The notes beneath the pieces were generated by a model. It had not been told where the DNA came from. It made no database searches and saw only the letters and a list, made by a program, of their open reading frames with translations. This document shows positions 1 to 7,515 of a stretch of DNA of 14,191 nt, in pieces. Made by a program: the position numbers and the translations under genes. Positions within the stretch are counted from its first letter, which is position 1; each line of letters opens with the position of its first letter. Source of the stretch: Gammaproteobacteria bacterium (GTDB lineage Bacteria > Pseudomonadota > Gammaproteobacteria > GRL18); contig DAOVUK010000024.1 in NCBI GenBank assembly GCA_030632625.1, forward strand, positions 1 through 14,191, read 5' to 3'.

Positions 1-131
1 AAGGTATCGGACTTGATCTGGACCCCAATATGGTCAGCGAGCCTCGTCAGTGTTCATATGTACGTATGGATGGCTGGGACGAAGAAGTTAAAAAGTGGTA
101 TGACAAAAAAGCTGAAGCAGCGACTGCATAG
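1..131 (+). CDS. dsrA: DsrA, sulfite reductase alpha subunit (3' end only)
   Basis: Only the last 42 codons are present; the gene begins left of the window and stops with TAG at 129-131. The frame is open from base 3 and ends in a charged tail (GWDEEVKKWYDKKAEA...) that resembles DsrA C-termini. The main support is position: it lies directly upstream of an unmistakable dsrB in a complete dsr operon, where dsrA is expected. DsrA is the siroheme- and [4Fe-4S]-containing catalytic subunit of cytoplasmic DsrAB, which in sulfur oxidisers converts sulfur delivered on DsrC to sulfite. None of its cluster-binding cysteines fall within the visible part. A different protein ending here is unlikely but cannot be excluded from 42 residues alone. 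Confidence 0.85.
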   Translation, partial: GIGLDLDPNMVSEPRQCSYVRMDGWDEEVKKWYDKKAEAATA

Positions 132-176
132 GTTCAAGACTATACAGTTCAAGACTATAATACAGTTCAAGACTGC
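132..176. repeat. Three short direct repeats in dsrA-dsrB spacer
   Basis: GTTCAAGACT occurs at 132, 147 and 165, at intervals of 15 and 18 bp, starting immediately after the dsrA stop. The first two copies are followed by TATA or TATAATACA. A partial fourth copy, AAGACTGCTT, lies at 202-211 and matches 169-178. The unequal spacing and short unit rule out a CRISPR. They could be an expansion by slippage or a binding array; function is unknown. Confidence 0.8.
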
Positions 177-239
177 TTAACTTTTATTAATATCATTTAT
201 TAAGACTGCTTTTAAAAGTTGCTTAAATAAGTTAAATAT

Positions 240-261
240 TTCAGGAGGAATTCCTCCTGAA
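240..261. repeat. 22-bp perfect palindrome before dsrB
   Basis: Bases 240-261 equal their own reverse complement over all 22 positions, centred on GAATTC. In RNA one arm carries AGGAGG (243-248), a full Shine-Dalgarno sequence, and the other CCTCCT, which mimics the 16S anti-Shine-Dalgarno. The hairpin ends 32 nt before the dsrB ATG. The likely working ribosome site is the weaker AGGA at 283-286. No U-run follows, so it is not a simple terminator. It could set mRNA stability, act as a processing point, or affect ribosome loading between dsrA and dsrB. Confidence 0.75.
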
Positions 262-293
262 TATAAATAAATTTATTAGAATAGGAAATTAAA

Positions 294-1370
294 ATGGCTG
301 CAGAAAGACCTAAGATGCCTATCGAATCTGGTGCTCCAGATGGATTCCAATATATGCATCCAACGATGCGTAGAAACTTCGGATTGTGGAAATATCATGA
401 AAGACCACGTCCAGGTGTATTAAAGCACGTTGCTCATAGTGGTGATGAAATATACACAATTCGTGTTGGTACCGCTCGAATTCTCGATGTATTCACTTTG
501 CGTGAAATCACCCATATTGCCAATGAATTAGGTGATGGTTTTATCCGTTTCACCATTCGCTCTAACCTTGAATATATGGTTGATAGCGAAGCAAAAGTAG
601 CACCAATGATTGAAGCGATTGAAAAAGCGGGCTTAATTGTTGGTGGTACAGGTCCTACTATTACTGCACCTTCTCATACACAGGGCTGGATACATTGTGA
701 TATTCCAGGTTCTGATGCCTCAGGTGTTGTTAAATCAATGATGGATGAGCTGGTCACAGAATTCAAACGTGAAGAAATGCCTAACCGTGTTCATATCACC
801 ACCTCATGCTGTCAGATTAACTGTGGTGGTCAAGGCGATATTGCGATCAATATCCAACACACTAAGCCACCTAAAATTGCTCATGACTTAGTTGCCAATG
901 CTTGTGAACGTCCAACAATTGTTGCTCGTTGTCCTGTTGCTGCGATTCGTCCTGCGATGGTTAATGGCAAGCCGACTTTGGAAGTTGATGAGAAGAAATG
1001 TATCTGTTGTGGTGCCTGTTATCCCCCTTGCCCGCCAATGCTGATTAATGATGCTGTGCATTCAACTCTGGCTATCTGGGTTGGTGGTAACCACTCAAAT
1101 GCACGCGGCAAGCCTACATTCCAGAAATTAGTGGCTGCCGGTATTCCTAACAACCCGCCTCGCTGGCCTGAAGCAACTGCTTTAGTGAAGCGTATCCTGA
1201 AAGTCTACAAAGAAGACGCGAAAGGTTGGGAACGTATGAATGACTGGATTGAAAGAATTGGCTGGTTTGGCTTCTTCGAGAAAACTGGTCTGCCTTTCAC
1301 CAAGTACCATATCGATGACTGGAGAGGCGCACGTAACAGCTTGAACGCTTCTACTCATATCCACTTTTAA
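294..1370 (+). CDS. dsrB: DsrB, sulfite reductase beta subunit
   Basis: Beta subunit of cytoplasmic DsrAB (358 aa, normal length). The N-terminal and middle part holds the sulfite reductase fold. The siroheme/[4Fe-4S] region shows the DsrB pattern TTSCCQINCGG with Cys172, Cys173 and Cys177, followed by Cys204. The inserted ferredoxin domain shows Cys213-Pro and Cys236-x2-Cys239-x2-Cys242-x3-Cys246-Pro. The sequence then ends in the basic and aromatic tail typical of DsrB. The ATG at 294 has AGGA at 283-286 as ribosome site. It follows dsrA after an unusually long 162-bp spacer full of repeats. With DsrEFH and DsrL downstream, the complex is inferred to run in the oxidative direction, making sulfite from DsrC-bound sulfur. 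The identity is secure; the direction is inferred from context. Confidence 0.97.
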   Translation: MAAERPKMPIESGAPDGFQYMHPTMRRNFGLWKYHERPRPGVLKHVAHSGDEIYTIRVGTARILDVFTLREITHIANELGDGFIRFTIRSNLEYMVDSEAKVAPMIEAIEKAGLIVGGTGPTITAPSHTQGWIHCDIPGSDASGVVKSMMDELVTEFKREEMPNRVHITTSCCQINCGGQGDIAINIQHTKPPKIAHDLVANACERPTIVARCPVAAIRPAMVNGKPTLEVDEKKCICCGACYPPCPPMLINDAVHSTLAIWVGGNHSNARGKPTFQKLVAAGIPNNPPRWPEATALVKRILKVYKEDAKGWERMNDWIERIGWFGFFEKTGLPFTKYHIDDWRGARNSLNASTHIHF

Positions 1371-1376
1371 TTGATT

Positions 1377-1413
1377 AAGGTTCTTTGTTGGCTTTGAGTC
1401 AATAGAGAACCTT
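1377..1413 (+). promoter_or_regulatory. 17-bp stem-loop between dsrB and dsrE
   Basis: The arms 1377-1393 and 1397-1413 pair over 17 consecutive positions around the loop TTG (1394-1396), using 14 Watson-Crick and 3 G-U pairs. The outer eight pairs are AAGGTTCT with AGAACCTT. It fills most of the 57-bp gap and ends 14 nt before the dsrE ATG. The dsrE ribosome site itself is weak (CAGG at 1414-1417). There is no trailing T-run, so I read it as an mRNA processing or stability element rather than a terminator. Confidence 0.75.
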
Positions 1414-1427
1414 CAGGTAAATCCTTA

Positions 1428-1820
1428 ATGAAGTTTACATTATTAATTAATGAAGGACCTTACCAGCACCAGGCTTCTGATACTGCGTATCAGTTTGCCA
1501 AGGCTGCTCTGGCAAAAGGTCATGAAATTTATCGTGTGTTCTTTTATAACGATGGCGTCAATAACGCCACTCGTTTAGCAATTCCACCTCAGGATGATCG
1601 TAATATTACGGAAAACTGGGCGGCATTAGCTAAAGAACATGAATTGGATATGGTGGTCTGTATCGCTGCTGCTCAACGTCGAGGCATGTTAGATGCTGAT
1701 GAAGCGGGCAGACAAGGTAAAGATGCTGACAATATACACCCGGCATTCCGTATTTCTGGTTTAGGTCAGTTAGTGGAAGGTGGTATCCAGGCTGATCGTT
1801 TATTAACATTTGGTGATTAA
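1428..1820 (+). CDS. dsrE: DsrE, sulfurtransferase subunit of DsrEFH
   Basis: Active subunit of the cytoplasmic DsrE2F2H2 sulfur-relay complex (130 aa, standard length), related to TusD. The small alpha/beta DsrE fold starts directly with MKFTLLINEGPY. The persulfide-carrying cysteine is visible as Cys78 in VVCIAAAQRRG, the same position as the essential Cys78 of A. vinosum DsrE. The complex accepts sulfur from upstream carriers and hands it to DsrC. dsrF follows after 11 bp and dsrH after that, as in other sulfur oxidisers. The presence of dsrEFH is a recognised marker for oxidative use of the Dsr pathway. The ATG at 1428 has only a weak ribosome site and sits just behind a long hairpin, which may limit its translation or protect its mRNA. 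Confidence 0.96.
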   Translation: MKFTLLINEGPYQHQASDTAYQFAKAALAKGHEIYRVFFYNDGVNNATRLAIPPQDDRNITENWAALAKEHELDMVVCIAAAQRRGMLDADEAGRQGKDADNIHPAFRISGLGQLVEGGIQADRLLTFGD

Positions 1821-1831
1821 GAGGAATAAAT

Positions 1832-2242
1832 ATGAGTGAGAACATAAAGAAATTCATGTTTGTGAACACTAAAGCACCGTATGGTACCGTTTACGCATTG
1901 GAATCATTGGAAGTTGTATTAATTAGTGCTGCTTTTGATCAATCCGTTAGTCTGGTTTTTTGTGATGACGGCGTTTTTCAAATTGCAAACAATCAAAATA
2001 CTGAAGCTTCTGGTATGAAAAACTTTTCACCAGCGTATAAAGCCCTGGGTGACTACGATATCAACAAAATTTATGTTGAAACAGAGTCTTTAGAAGAACG
2101 TGGTTTAACTCTGGACAACATCATGGCGTTGACTTATGAAGACGAAGATGATGATTGGGCTGAGAAATCATCCATAATACCTGTTACACGTGCGGAACTT
2201 GCTGATCTGATGGATGAGCAAGACGTCGTAATTAGTTCTTAA
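1832..2242 (+). CDS. dsrF: DsrF, subunit of DsrEFH
   Basis: Structural subunit of the DsrEFH sulfur-relay heterohexamer (136 aa), homologous to TusC. The N-terminus shows the beta-strand/helix pattern of the family (KFMFVNTKAPYGT, then a long helix). LVFCDDGVFQI corresponds to the strand-loop where DsrE has its reaction centre. The only cysteine, Cys44, is not at the DsrE active position, consistent with a non-transferring subunit. The C-terminal half is rich in acidic residues. A good ribosome site (AGAGGA at 1820-1825) precedes the ATG, and the gene lies 11 bp behind dsrE, indicating tight co-translation. The identification rests on fold pattern, length and position between dsrE and dsrH. 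Confidence 0.93.
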   Translation: MSENIKKFMFVNTKAPYGTVYALESLEVVLISAAFDQSVSLVFCDDGVFQIANNQNTEASGMKNFSPAYKALGDYDINKIYVETESLEERGLTLDNIMALTYEDEDDDWAEKSSIIPVTRAELADLMDEQDVVISS

Positions 2243-2250
2243 GGGGATTA

Positions 2251-2270
2251 CTCTTTTATAGGAGAAAGAG
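2251..2270 (+). promoter_or_regulatory. Hairpin with dsrH Shine-Dalgarno in its loop
   Basis: CTCTTT (2251-2256) pairs with AAAGAG (2265-2270), and the 8-nt loop TATAGGAG contains the AGGAG ribosome site of dsrH. The stem ends one base before the ATG at 2272. Presenting the Shine-Dalgarno in a loop can help or gate initiation. The stem is A-U-rich and short, so its stability is uncertain. Confidence 0.5.
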
Positions 2271-2271
2271 C

Positions 2272-2580
2272 ATGGCAATGTTACACACTGTAAACAAATC
2301 ACCTTTTGAGCGCAATTCACTAAACTCGTGTCTGTCTAAGTCAAAAGAAGGTTCTACCATTCTTTTGATTGAAGATGCAGTGGTTGGTGCATTAAAAGGT
2401 ACTATTGTTGCAGATAAATTAACTGCAGCAGTTGCAAACAAAAACGTATGTGTTCTGGGTTCTGATTTGAATACACGCGGTTTTACTGAAGCTGACATAA
2501 TTGACGGAATTAAAATCGTTGACTACGCTGGTTTCGTTGATCTGGTAGCCGAGCATTCAAACGTTCAGTCTTGGCTGTAA
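2272..2580 (+). CDS. dsrH: DsrH, subunit of DsrEFH
   Basis: Third subunit of the DsrEFH complex (102 aa), homologous to TusB. The N-terminal block HTVNKSPFERNSLNSCL is a DsrH/TusB hallmark, and its Cys20 matches the conserved Cys20 of A. vinosum DsrH. A second ATG at 2278 exists, but the start at 2272 gives the conserved Cys20 numbering and the better 7-nt spacing to AGGAG (2260-2264). The rest is the small alpha/beta fold with LLIEDAVVGAL. The protein completes the hexamer that delivers sulfur to DsrC, encoded 35 bp downstream. Identity is firm. Confidence 0.95.
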   Translation: MAMLHTVNKSPFERNSLNSCLSKSKEGSTILLIEDAVVGALKGTIVADKLTAAVANKNVCVLGSDLNTRGFTEADIIDGIKIVDYAGFVDLVAEHSNVQSWL

Positions 2581-2615
2581 TTTTATATAAATATTTTGAT
2601 ATTGGAGTTTAAAAA

Positions 2616-2951
2616 ATGGCTACTATTTCTGTAGAAGGTAAGGACGTTGAAGTTGATGAGGAAGGTTATCTAGTGACTCTGGATGATTGGTTTCCTGCAG
2701 TTGCTTCTGTAATGGCTGAAATTGATGAAGTTGAAATGGGTGATGATCACTGGGATATCATCAACTTCCTACGTGAGTACTATGAAGAGTATCAAATTGC
2801 TCCAGCGGTTCGCGTATTAACTAAAGCTGTTGCTAAAAAACTGGGTAAAGAAAAAGGTAACTCTAAGTACCTTTATGAATTATTCCCTTATGGTCCTGGT
2901 AAGCAAGCATGTAAATTTGCTGGTCTTCCAAAGCCAACGGGTTGTGTATAA
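2616..2951 (+). CDS. dsrC: DsrC, sulfur carrier protein
   Basis: Small soluble sulfur-carrier substrate of DsrAB and DsrMKJOP (111 aa, usual length). The flexible C-terminal arm shows GPGKQACKFAGLPKPTGCV, with Cys99 and penultimate Cys110 separated by ten residues. This is the full two-cysteine arrangement of true DsrC rather than TusE or RspA relatives, which lack one or both. In oxidation, Cys110 receives sulfur from DsrE and feeds it to DsrAB; the Cys99-Cys110 trisulfide/thiol couple is processed by DsrK. Ribosome site GGAG (2604-2607) precedes the ATG. A hairpin (3010-3026) and a weak stem with a T-run (2963-3002) follow the gene. DsrC is known to be needed in excess over the enzyme subunits, so partial termination or message protection here would be sensible, though this is inference. 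Confidence 0.98.
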   Translation: MATISVEGKDVEVDEEGYLVTLDDWFPAVASVMAEIDEVEMGDDHWDIINFLREYYEEYQIAPAVRVLTKAVAKKLGKEKGNSKYLYELFPYGPGKQACKFAGLPKPTGCV

Positions 2952-3009
2952 GTACAACTTGTAGCAAAGCAGTTCATGTGTCAGAGACCTTCTTGCTGTT
3001 TTTATAAGA

Positions 3010-3026
3010 GTAGAGAATGTCTCTAC
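3010..3026 (+). promoter_or_regulatory. Stem-loop between dsrC and dsrM
   Basis: GTAGAGA (3010-3016) and TCTCTAC (3020-3026) form a perfect 7-bp stem with loop ATG. Just upstream, AGCAA (2963-2967) and TTGCT (2993-2997) can pair across a long loop and are followed by G then five T residues, a weak terminator-like arrangement. Together they separate the dsrC message end from the membrane-complex genes. Confidence 0.45.
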
Positions 3027-3060
3027 ACATTATTTTAAAAATTATTAATGGGTAGGTAAT

Positions 3061-3804
3061 ATGTCAGCGTTTTATGCGCTACTTTTTACAGTGGCTTTTC
3101 TTGTCCTGATAATAGGGCTAACGAAAAAAATTATTCAATATTCACGCGTGCCTGCACCGTTGAAAATACCCGTTACACCTGCGCCTTTAACAAAAGGTGG
3201 TGTGGCTATCAGACTGGCTAAAGAAGCAATCTTATTTACCGCCTTATTCCGTTCCAATAAATGGACCTGGCTGTTTGGCTGGATGTTCCATATGAGCCTG
3301 TTTATTGTTCTTTTAAATCATTTACGCTTTTTTATCAAAGACGTTCCTCTACCTTTGGTGCTGCTGCAAAATGTGGGTGAATATGCCGCATTTACCATGT
3401 TTATTGGTCTGACAGGACTTCTGGTGCGTCGCATTTTTGTTGCCAGAGTAAAATATATTTCATCGCCGTCAGATTATTTATGGCTGATTTTGCTAATGAT
3501 TATCGGCTTAACCGGTATCGTCATGCGTTTTATCTCACATACAGATATTATCGCAGTAAAAGAATTTTCCTTAGGTCTGCTAATATTTGACTGGCAGGCA
3601 CTACCAACAGATTTTCCTTTGATGGTTCATCTGTTTCTGGTTGCAATTTTAATGATATTGCTGCCTTTTAGTAAGCTTTTACACATCCCTGGACTGTTCT
3701 TTGCGCCAACACGTAATCAAGTGGATAACCCGCGCGAAAAAAGACATATTGCTCCATGGGCTGCTGAATTAGACGCAGAAAAAAATAAAGTTCAACCTAA
3801 ATAA
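3061..3804 (+). CDS. dsrM: DsrM, membrane cytochrome b of DsrMKJOP
   Basis: NarI-like membrane subunit (247 aa) that carries b-type hemes and exchanges electrons with the quinone pool. Five hydrophobic segments are visible at about residues 3-22, 68-92, 104-123, 138-158 and 185-206. Candidate axial histidines lie inside or at the ends of segments: His77 and His87 in segment 2, His190 and His208 near segment 5. There is no CxxCH, as expected for a b-type cytochrome. The polar C-terminus (from about 216) should face the cytoplasm and dock DsrK, whose gene follows after 69 bp. A modest ribosome site (TAGG at 3053-3056) precedes the ATG. The identification is by length, topology and position between dsrC and dsrK. 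Confidence 0.94.
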   Translation: MSAFYALLFTVAFLVLIIGLTKKIIQYSRVPAPLKIPVTPAPLTKGGVAIRLAKEAILFTALFRSNKWTWLFGWMFHMSLFIVLLNHLRFFIKDVPLPLVLLQNVGEYAAFTMFIGLTGLLVRRIFVARVKYISSPSDYLWLILLMIIGLTGIVMRFISHTDIIAVKEFSLGLLIFDWQALPTDFPLMVHLFLVAILMILLPFSKLLHIPGLFFAPTRNQVDNPREKRHIAPWAAELDAEKNKVQPK

Positions 3805-3815
3805 GAATAGAGTCA

Positions 3816-3843
3816 TCATTAGTCGCTATTTTTGCGGCAATGA
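3816..3843 (+). promoter_or_regulatory. Imperfect stem-loop between dsrM and dsrK
   Basis: TCATT (3816-3820) pairs with AATGA (3839-3843) and an inner CGC pairs with GCG, separated by a small asymmetric internal loop, with a T-rich terminal loop. It lies 15 bp before the dsrK ribosome site AGGA. It is weaker than the other hairpins of the operon and could be chance. Confidence 0.3.
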
Positions 3844-3873
3844 TTTCTAGGCATTTTTTGAGGATTTAGACAA

Positions 3874-5418
3874 GTGGCAGACTTTGAAACTCCCAAGTTT
3901 AGAGAGTATCCAACAGTTCCCCTGATAAAACAGGACGCGATGACTGGTGGTGGTCCGTTCGTATCGCGTGCGGAATTTGATACTGATCTAGGCTATCCTG
4001 GTGAATTACCAGAAGACTGGAAAGAGAAAACGCTGGAAAAGATGGGTGACCTGCTGGGTCGTTATCGCTCGCTTCAGGTGTTTATGGATTCATGTATTAA
4101 ATGTGGTGCATGTACAGATAAATGTCATTATTTTATCGGTACTCAGGATCCAAAAAATATGCCGGTTGCTCGTCAGGATCTGATGAGAAAAGTCTATCGT
4201 CGCTATTTTACTTTTGCAGGTAAATACTTCCCTAAATTAGTGGGTGCCGTTGATCTAACCGAGGATGTGTTAGATGAGTGGTACAACTACTATCATCAGT
4301 GTTCGCAATGTCGACGCTGTGCCGTTTTCTGCCCAATGGGTATTGATACAGCTGAAATCACAATGGCTGCTCGTGAAATTTTAGCTAATGTGGGTAAAGC
4401 GCAAAAATATTCCAATCAGATTATCCAGAAAGTCTATAAGATTGGTAACAATCTGGGACTGCCGGGAAAAGCACTTAAAGGTATTTTAGAAGATCTCGAA
4501 GAAGAGATGGAAGATGAGTGCGGTGTTCCAGTTAAATTCAATATGGATGAAGTGGGTTGTGAAGCTTTACTGATGACTCCATCTGCTGATTTCTTTGCAG
4601 AACCACATATTGACGGCTTAATTGGTTACGGTAAAGTGCTCCATGAACTGGGCATTACCTGGACTGTAAGTTCAAAAGCATCAGAAGCGGCTAACTTCGG
4701 TTTATTCATCGGTAGTTATGACAATATTCAGCGAGTTTCTATGAGAATTCGTGAAGCCGCCATCGAATTAAAAGTAAAACGTATTATTTTTGGTGAGTGT
4801 GGACACGCATGGCGCGTTGCTTATAATTTCTTAAACACACTTGCAGGTCCATTTGATTTTCTGGATCAAAATTACCCAATCCCGCAGCACATTCTTGAAG
4901 TGACCTATGGTGCACTGCAGGAAGGCAAATTACGTATGAATAAGGCTGAAAACGATCACATGACCATGACTTTTCATGATTCATGTAACATTGCCCGTGC
5001 TTCTCGCATGGGTGATACGCCTGGAGGCCAGTTTGATATTCCTCGCGCTGTTATTGAAGCGAGTTGTAATAATTATGTGGACATGGATGCGGATACCATT
5101 AAAGATGCAACTTTCTGTTGTGGTGGTGGTGGTGGATTATTAACCGATGATCTGATGGAGCTGCGTGTTAAAGGTGCGTTGCCAAGAATGGAAGCTTATA
5201 AACAAGTAACCGAAGAGAGCGGCGTAACTAATATTGCAGCAATTTGTGCAATTTGTAAGAGCCAGTTTACTAAAATGTTGCCTTATTATGGATTTGAAAT
5301 GGATGCCATTGTGAGTATTCACCAACTTGTCAGTGAAGCGATCGTTATGACAGGTAGTATGCAGGAAAAAGAATTAGATGGTGTTGAAGAAGAACCTGAA
5401 GCTGAATCTGAAGATTAG
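3874..5418 (+). CDS. dsrK: DsrK, HdrD-like iron-sulfur subunit of DsrMKJOP
   Basis: Catalytic cytoplasmic subunit (514 aa) related to heterodisulfide reductase HdrD; it is thought to act on the DsrC cysteines and exchange electrons with DsrM. The N-terminal half has two ferredoxin motifs: Cys74-x2-Cys77-x2-Cys80-x3-Cys84 and Cys143-x2-Cys146-x2-Cys149-x3-Cys153-Pro. The C-terminal half holds the CCG-type cysteines for the noncubane-type cluster: Cys309 in GECGHAWR, Cys371 in DSCNIARASR, Cys415-Cys416 in FCCGGGGG, and Cys458-x2-Cys461. The tail is acidic. Translation starts at GTG 3874 behind TGAGGA (3859-3864); the next in-frame ATG (codon 23) is far from any ribosome site. Identity is secure. 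Confidence 0.96.
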   Translation: MADFETPKFREYPTVPLIKQDAMTGGGPFVSRAEFDTDLGYPGELPEDWKEKTLEKMGDLLGRYRSLQVFMDSCIKCGACTDKCHYFIGTQDPKNMPVARQDLMRKVYRRYFTFAGKYFPKLVGAVDLTEDVLDEWYNYYHQCSQCRRCAVFCPMGIDTAEITMAAREILANVGKAQKYSNQIIQKVYKIGNNLGLPGKALKGILEDLEEEMEDECGVPVKFNMDEVGCEALLMTPSADFFAEPHIDGLIGYGKVLHELGITWTVSSKASEAANFGLFIGSYDNIQRVSMRIREAAIELKVKRIIFGECGHAWRVAYNFLNTLAGPFDFLDQNYPIPQHILEVTYGALQEGKLRMNKAENDHMTMTFHDSCNIARASRMGDTPGGQFDIPRAVIEASCNNYVDMDADTIKDATFCCGGGGGLLTDDLMELRVKGALPRMEAYKQVTEESGVTNIAAICAICKSQFTKMLPYYGFEMDAIVSIHQLVSEAIVMTGSMQEKELDGVEEEPEAESED

Positions 5419-5469
5419 GTTTTAGTTAATTTAATACTCTTTTGTAAAAATATTTTTTTAAACTAGTTG

Positions 5470-5502
5470 TTTAGAGAATGATCATAGCAATTTTATAATT
5501 GC
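5470..5502 (+). promoter_or_regulatory. Possible internal promoter and hairpin before dsrL
   Basis: The 114-bp AT-rich gap between dsrK and dsrL contains a perfect TATAAT (5494-5499), with TTTAGA (5470-5475, 4 of 6 to consensus) 18 bp upstream. The same bases form a hairpin, GCAATT (5487-5492) with AATTGC (5497-5502) around TTAT. The dsrL ribosome site AGGAG (5520-5524) follows. Either reading is possible: a secondary promoter for dsrLJOP, or another intercistronic stem-loop. In such AT-rich DNA a chance TATAAT is likely enough that I keep confidence low. Confidence 0.35.
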
Positions 5503-5532
5503 ACAAAATTTAGCTTGATAGGAGAAAAATAA

Positions 5533-7515
5533 ATGTCAACTGCTGATACAGCTCCGAATGCAGATAAACTAACCAATACCCGTTATACAGAAACAAGGTT
5601 AGATCATACCGGTACACAAGAGTGGGACACCTGGACTGACAATATTTTTCAGGCTGGTTGGTCACATAAATGCCCTACTTATATTAACAGAACACCCCCT
5701 TGTCAGGGTAGTTGTCCTTCTGGTGAAGATATTCGTGGCTGGCTGGATATTATGCGTGGTATGGAAAAGCCGACTCATGAAGGCATGAGCCGTGATGAAT
5801 ATGCATTCCAGCGTTCAACGGATGCAAATCCATTCCCATCAATTATGGGTCGTGTTTGTCCTGCCCCCTGTGAAGATGGCTGTAATAGAAACGAGCTTGA
5901 TGACAATGTCGGCATTAACTCTGTTGAGCAATATATTGGTGACAATGCTAAAACTGAAGGTTATAAATTTAAAACGGCAGAACAGGATAGCGGCAAAAAA
6001 GTGGCTATTATTGGTGGTGGTCCTGCCGGTTTAGCTGCTGCGTACCAGCTGCGTCGTATTGGTCACGCTTGTACAGTTTTTGATGATCACGCTGAATTAG
6101 GCGGCATGATGATGTATGGTATTCCAGGCTATCGTGTACCTCGTGATGTTTTACACCATGAAATGAATCGCATTGTTGAAATGGGTGTTGAAGTCAAATT
6201 GAACACTCGTATCGGCACTGACGTAACAGTTGAAGATCTGGAAAAAGACTATGACGCCTTACTTTGGGCTATTGGTTGTAAAGAGGGTCGCGGTCTGCCA
6301 ATTGATGGTTTTGATGAAGCACCTAACTGTATCAGTGGTGTCGCTTTCCTTGAAGCATTTAATGACGGACGTTTACAGGTTTCATCAGAAAAAGTCGTCT
6401 GTATCGGTGGTGGTGATACCTCTATCGACGTTGCATCCGTTGCTCGTCGTCTGGGTAATATCACTAACATTGCAGAAAAAGATTTTGCAGAAAATGTTGT
6501 TTTAGGTCATACAGCACATGATGTCGCTGATTCGGCAAATAAAGATGGTGCCGATGTGACCTTGCTGTCCCGTTCTTCAATCGAAAATATGCCCGCTGCA
6601 CAGCATGAAATTGATGATGCACTGCGTGAAGGTGTGACTATTATTGGTTGTGTCAGCCCTATTGCTGTTGTCAAAGATGACAATGGCCGTGCAACCGCTT
6701 TGCGGGTTGTTAAACTTGAAGCGGATGGTAAAACACCGATTGAAGGTTCTGAATATGATATCGAAGCCACACTGATTGTTTCTGCGATTGGTCAGAAAGG
6801 CGACATGGCTGGTATTGAGCAGATGGATAATGGTCATGGCTTTATTGATGGTGATGCACACTATCAGGTGAAAGGTAAGCCTGGTCACTTCCTTGCCGGT
6901 GATATTGTTCGTCCTCATTTATTAACAACCGCGATTGGTCAGGCATCTATTGCTGCCGAGTCAATTCATCACTATTTCACTCATGGTGATGAAGAGATGA
7001 GGAAACGTCCTAAAGTTGATAAGCATACTTTCTCTCTAGAGAAGAAGATGGGTGATACTGGTTTAGCACCTGAAGCATCACCGGTACATGGTCATAGTAG
7101 TGTACGTGGTACTGACGATGCAGACTTTGCAATTCATAACTACGAAAACCGCTCATCTAATGACATTATCAGTCATGATAAACTGTTTTTAGGCCATTTT
7201 GAATATGAGCCTCGTCACGTGCGTGAGACAATTGATGTTGAATCTGATGAAGTTCTGGGCCATTTCGCTGAACGTCTGGTGGCACTGTCAGAAGATGACA
7301 TCGTCTCAGAATCTAAGCGTTGTATGAGCTGTGGAATGTGTTTTGAGTGTGATAACTGTGTTATCTATTGTCCTCAGGATGCGGTTAAGAAAACACCTAA
7401 GGCTCAATCAACGACGGGTCGCTACGTTTATACTGACTATGACCTTTGTATTGGCTGTCATATCTGTAAAGATGTTTGCCCAACAGGTTATATTGATATG
7501 GGACTTGGTGATTAG
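5533..7515 (+). CDS. dsrL: DsrL, iron-sulfur flavoprotein NAD(P)H oxidoreductase
   Basis: Cytoplasmic partner of DsrAB (660 aa), related to the small subunit of glutamate synthase. It takes electrons released during sulfur oxidation and passes them to NAD(P). Order of parts: N-terminal cysteine-rich helical domain with Cys47, Cys57, Cys61 and Cys109-x3-Cys113-x3-Cys117; FAD-binding GGGPAG at 161-166 after VAII; NAD(P)-binding GGGDTS at 292-297 after VVCI; second FAD contact at GHFLAGD (451-457); a linker from about 485 to 590; and a C-terminal ferredoxin domain with Cys597/600/603/606/609/613 and Cys639/642/645/649. The ATG follows TAGGAG with good spacing. The TAG stop lies inside the first copy of a 47-bp tandem repeat. 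The linker plus ferredoxin domain fits DsrL of sulfur oxidisers. I did not try to assign a DsrL subtype from sequence. Confidence 0.95.
   Translation: MSTADTAPNADKLTNTRYTETRLDHTGTQEWDTWTDNIFQAGWSHKCPTYINRTPPCQGSCPSGEDIRGWLDIMRGMEKPTHEGMSRDEYAFQRSTDANPFPSIMGRVCPAPCEDGCNRNELDDNVGINSVEQYIGDNAKTEGYKFKTAEQDSGKKVAIIGGGPAGLAAAYQLRRIGHACTVFDDHAELGGMMMYGIPGYRVPRDVLHHEMNRIVEMGVEVKLNTRIGTDVTVEDLEKDYDALLWAIGCKEGRGLPIDGFDEAPNCISGVAFLEAFNDGRLQVSSEKVVCIGGGDTSIDVASVARRLGNITNIAEKDFAENVVLGHTAHDVADSANKDGADVTLLSRSSIENMPAAQHEIDDALREGVTIIGCVSPIAVVKDDNGRATALRVVKLEADGKTPIEGSEYDIEATLIVSAIGQKGDMAGIEQMDNGHGFIDGDAHYQVKGKPGHFLAGDIVRPHLLTTAIGQASIAAESIHHYFTHGDEEMRKRPKVDKHTFSLEKKMGDTGLAPEASPVHGHSSVRGTDDADFAIHNYENRSSNDIISHDKLFLGHFEYEPRHVRETIDVESDEVLGHFAERLVALSEDDIVSESKRCMSCGMCFECDNCVIYCPQDAVKKTPKAQSTTGRYVYTDYDLCIGCHICKDVCPTGYIDMGLGD

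Noticed and set aside
132..211. Short repeats after dsrA as a CRISPR array or iteron set
   Set aside because: The unit is only 10 bp with 5-8 bp spacers, far from CRISPR dimensions, and no replication gene is near.
240..261. Palindrome before dsrB as a Rho-independent terminator
   Set aside because: No T-run follows either arm and dsrB must be transcribed with dsrA.
6249..6918. Minus-strand open frames inside dsrL
   Set aside because: They are antisense shadows of a gene with clear FAD and NAD(P) motifs; none has a convincing ribosome site or family motif.
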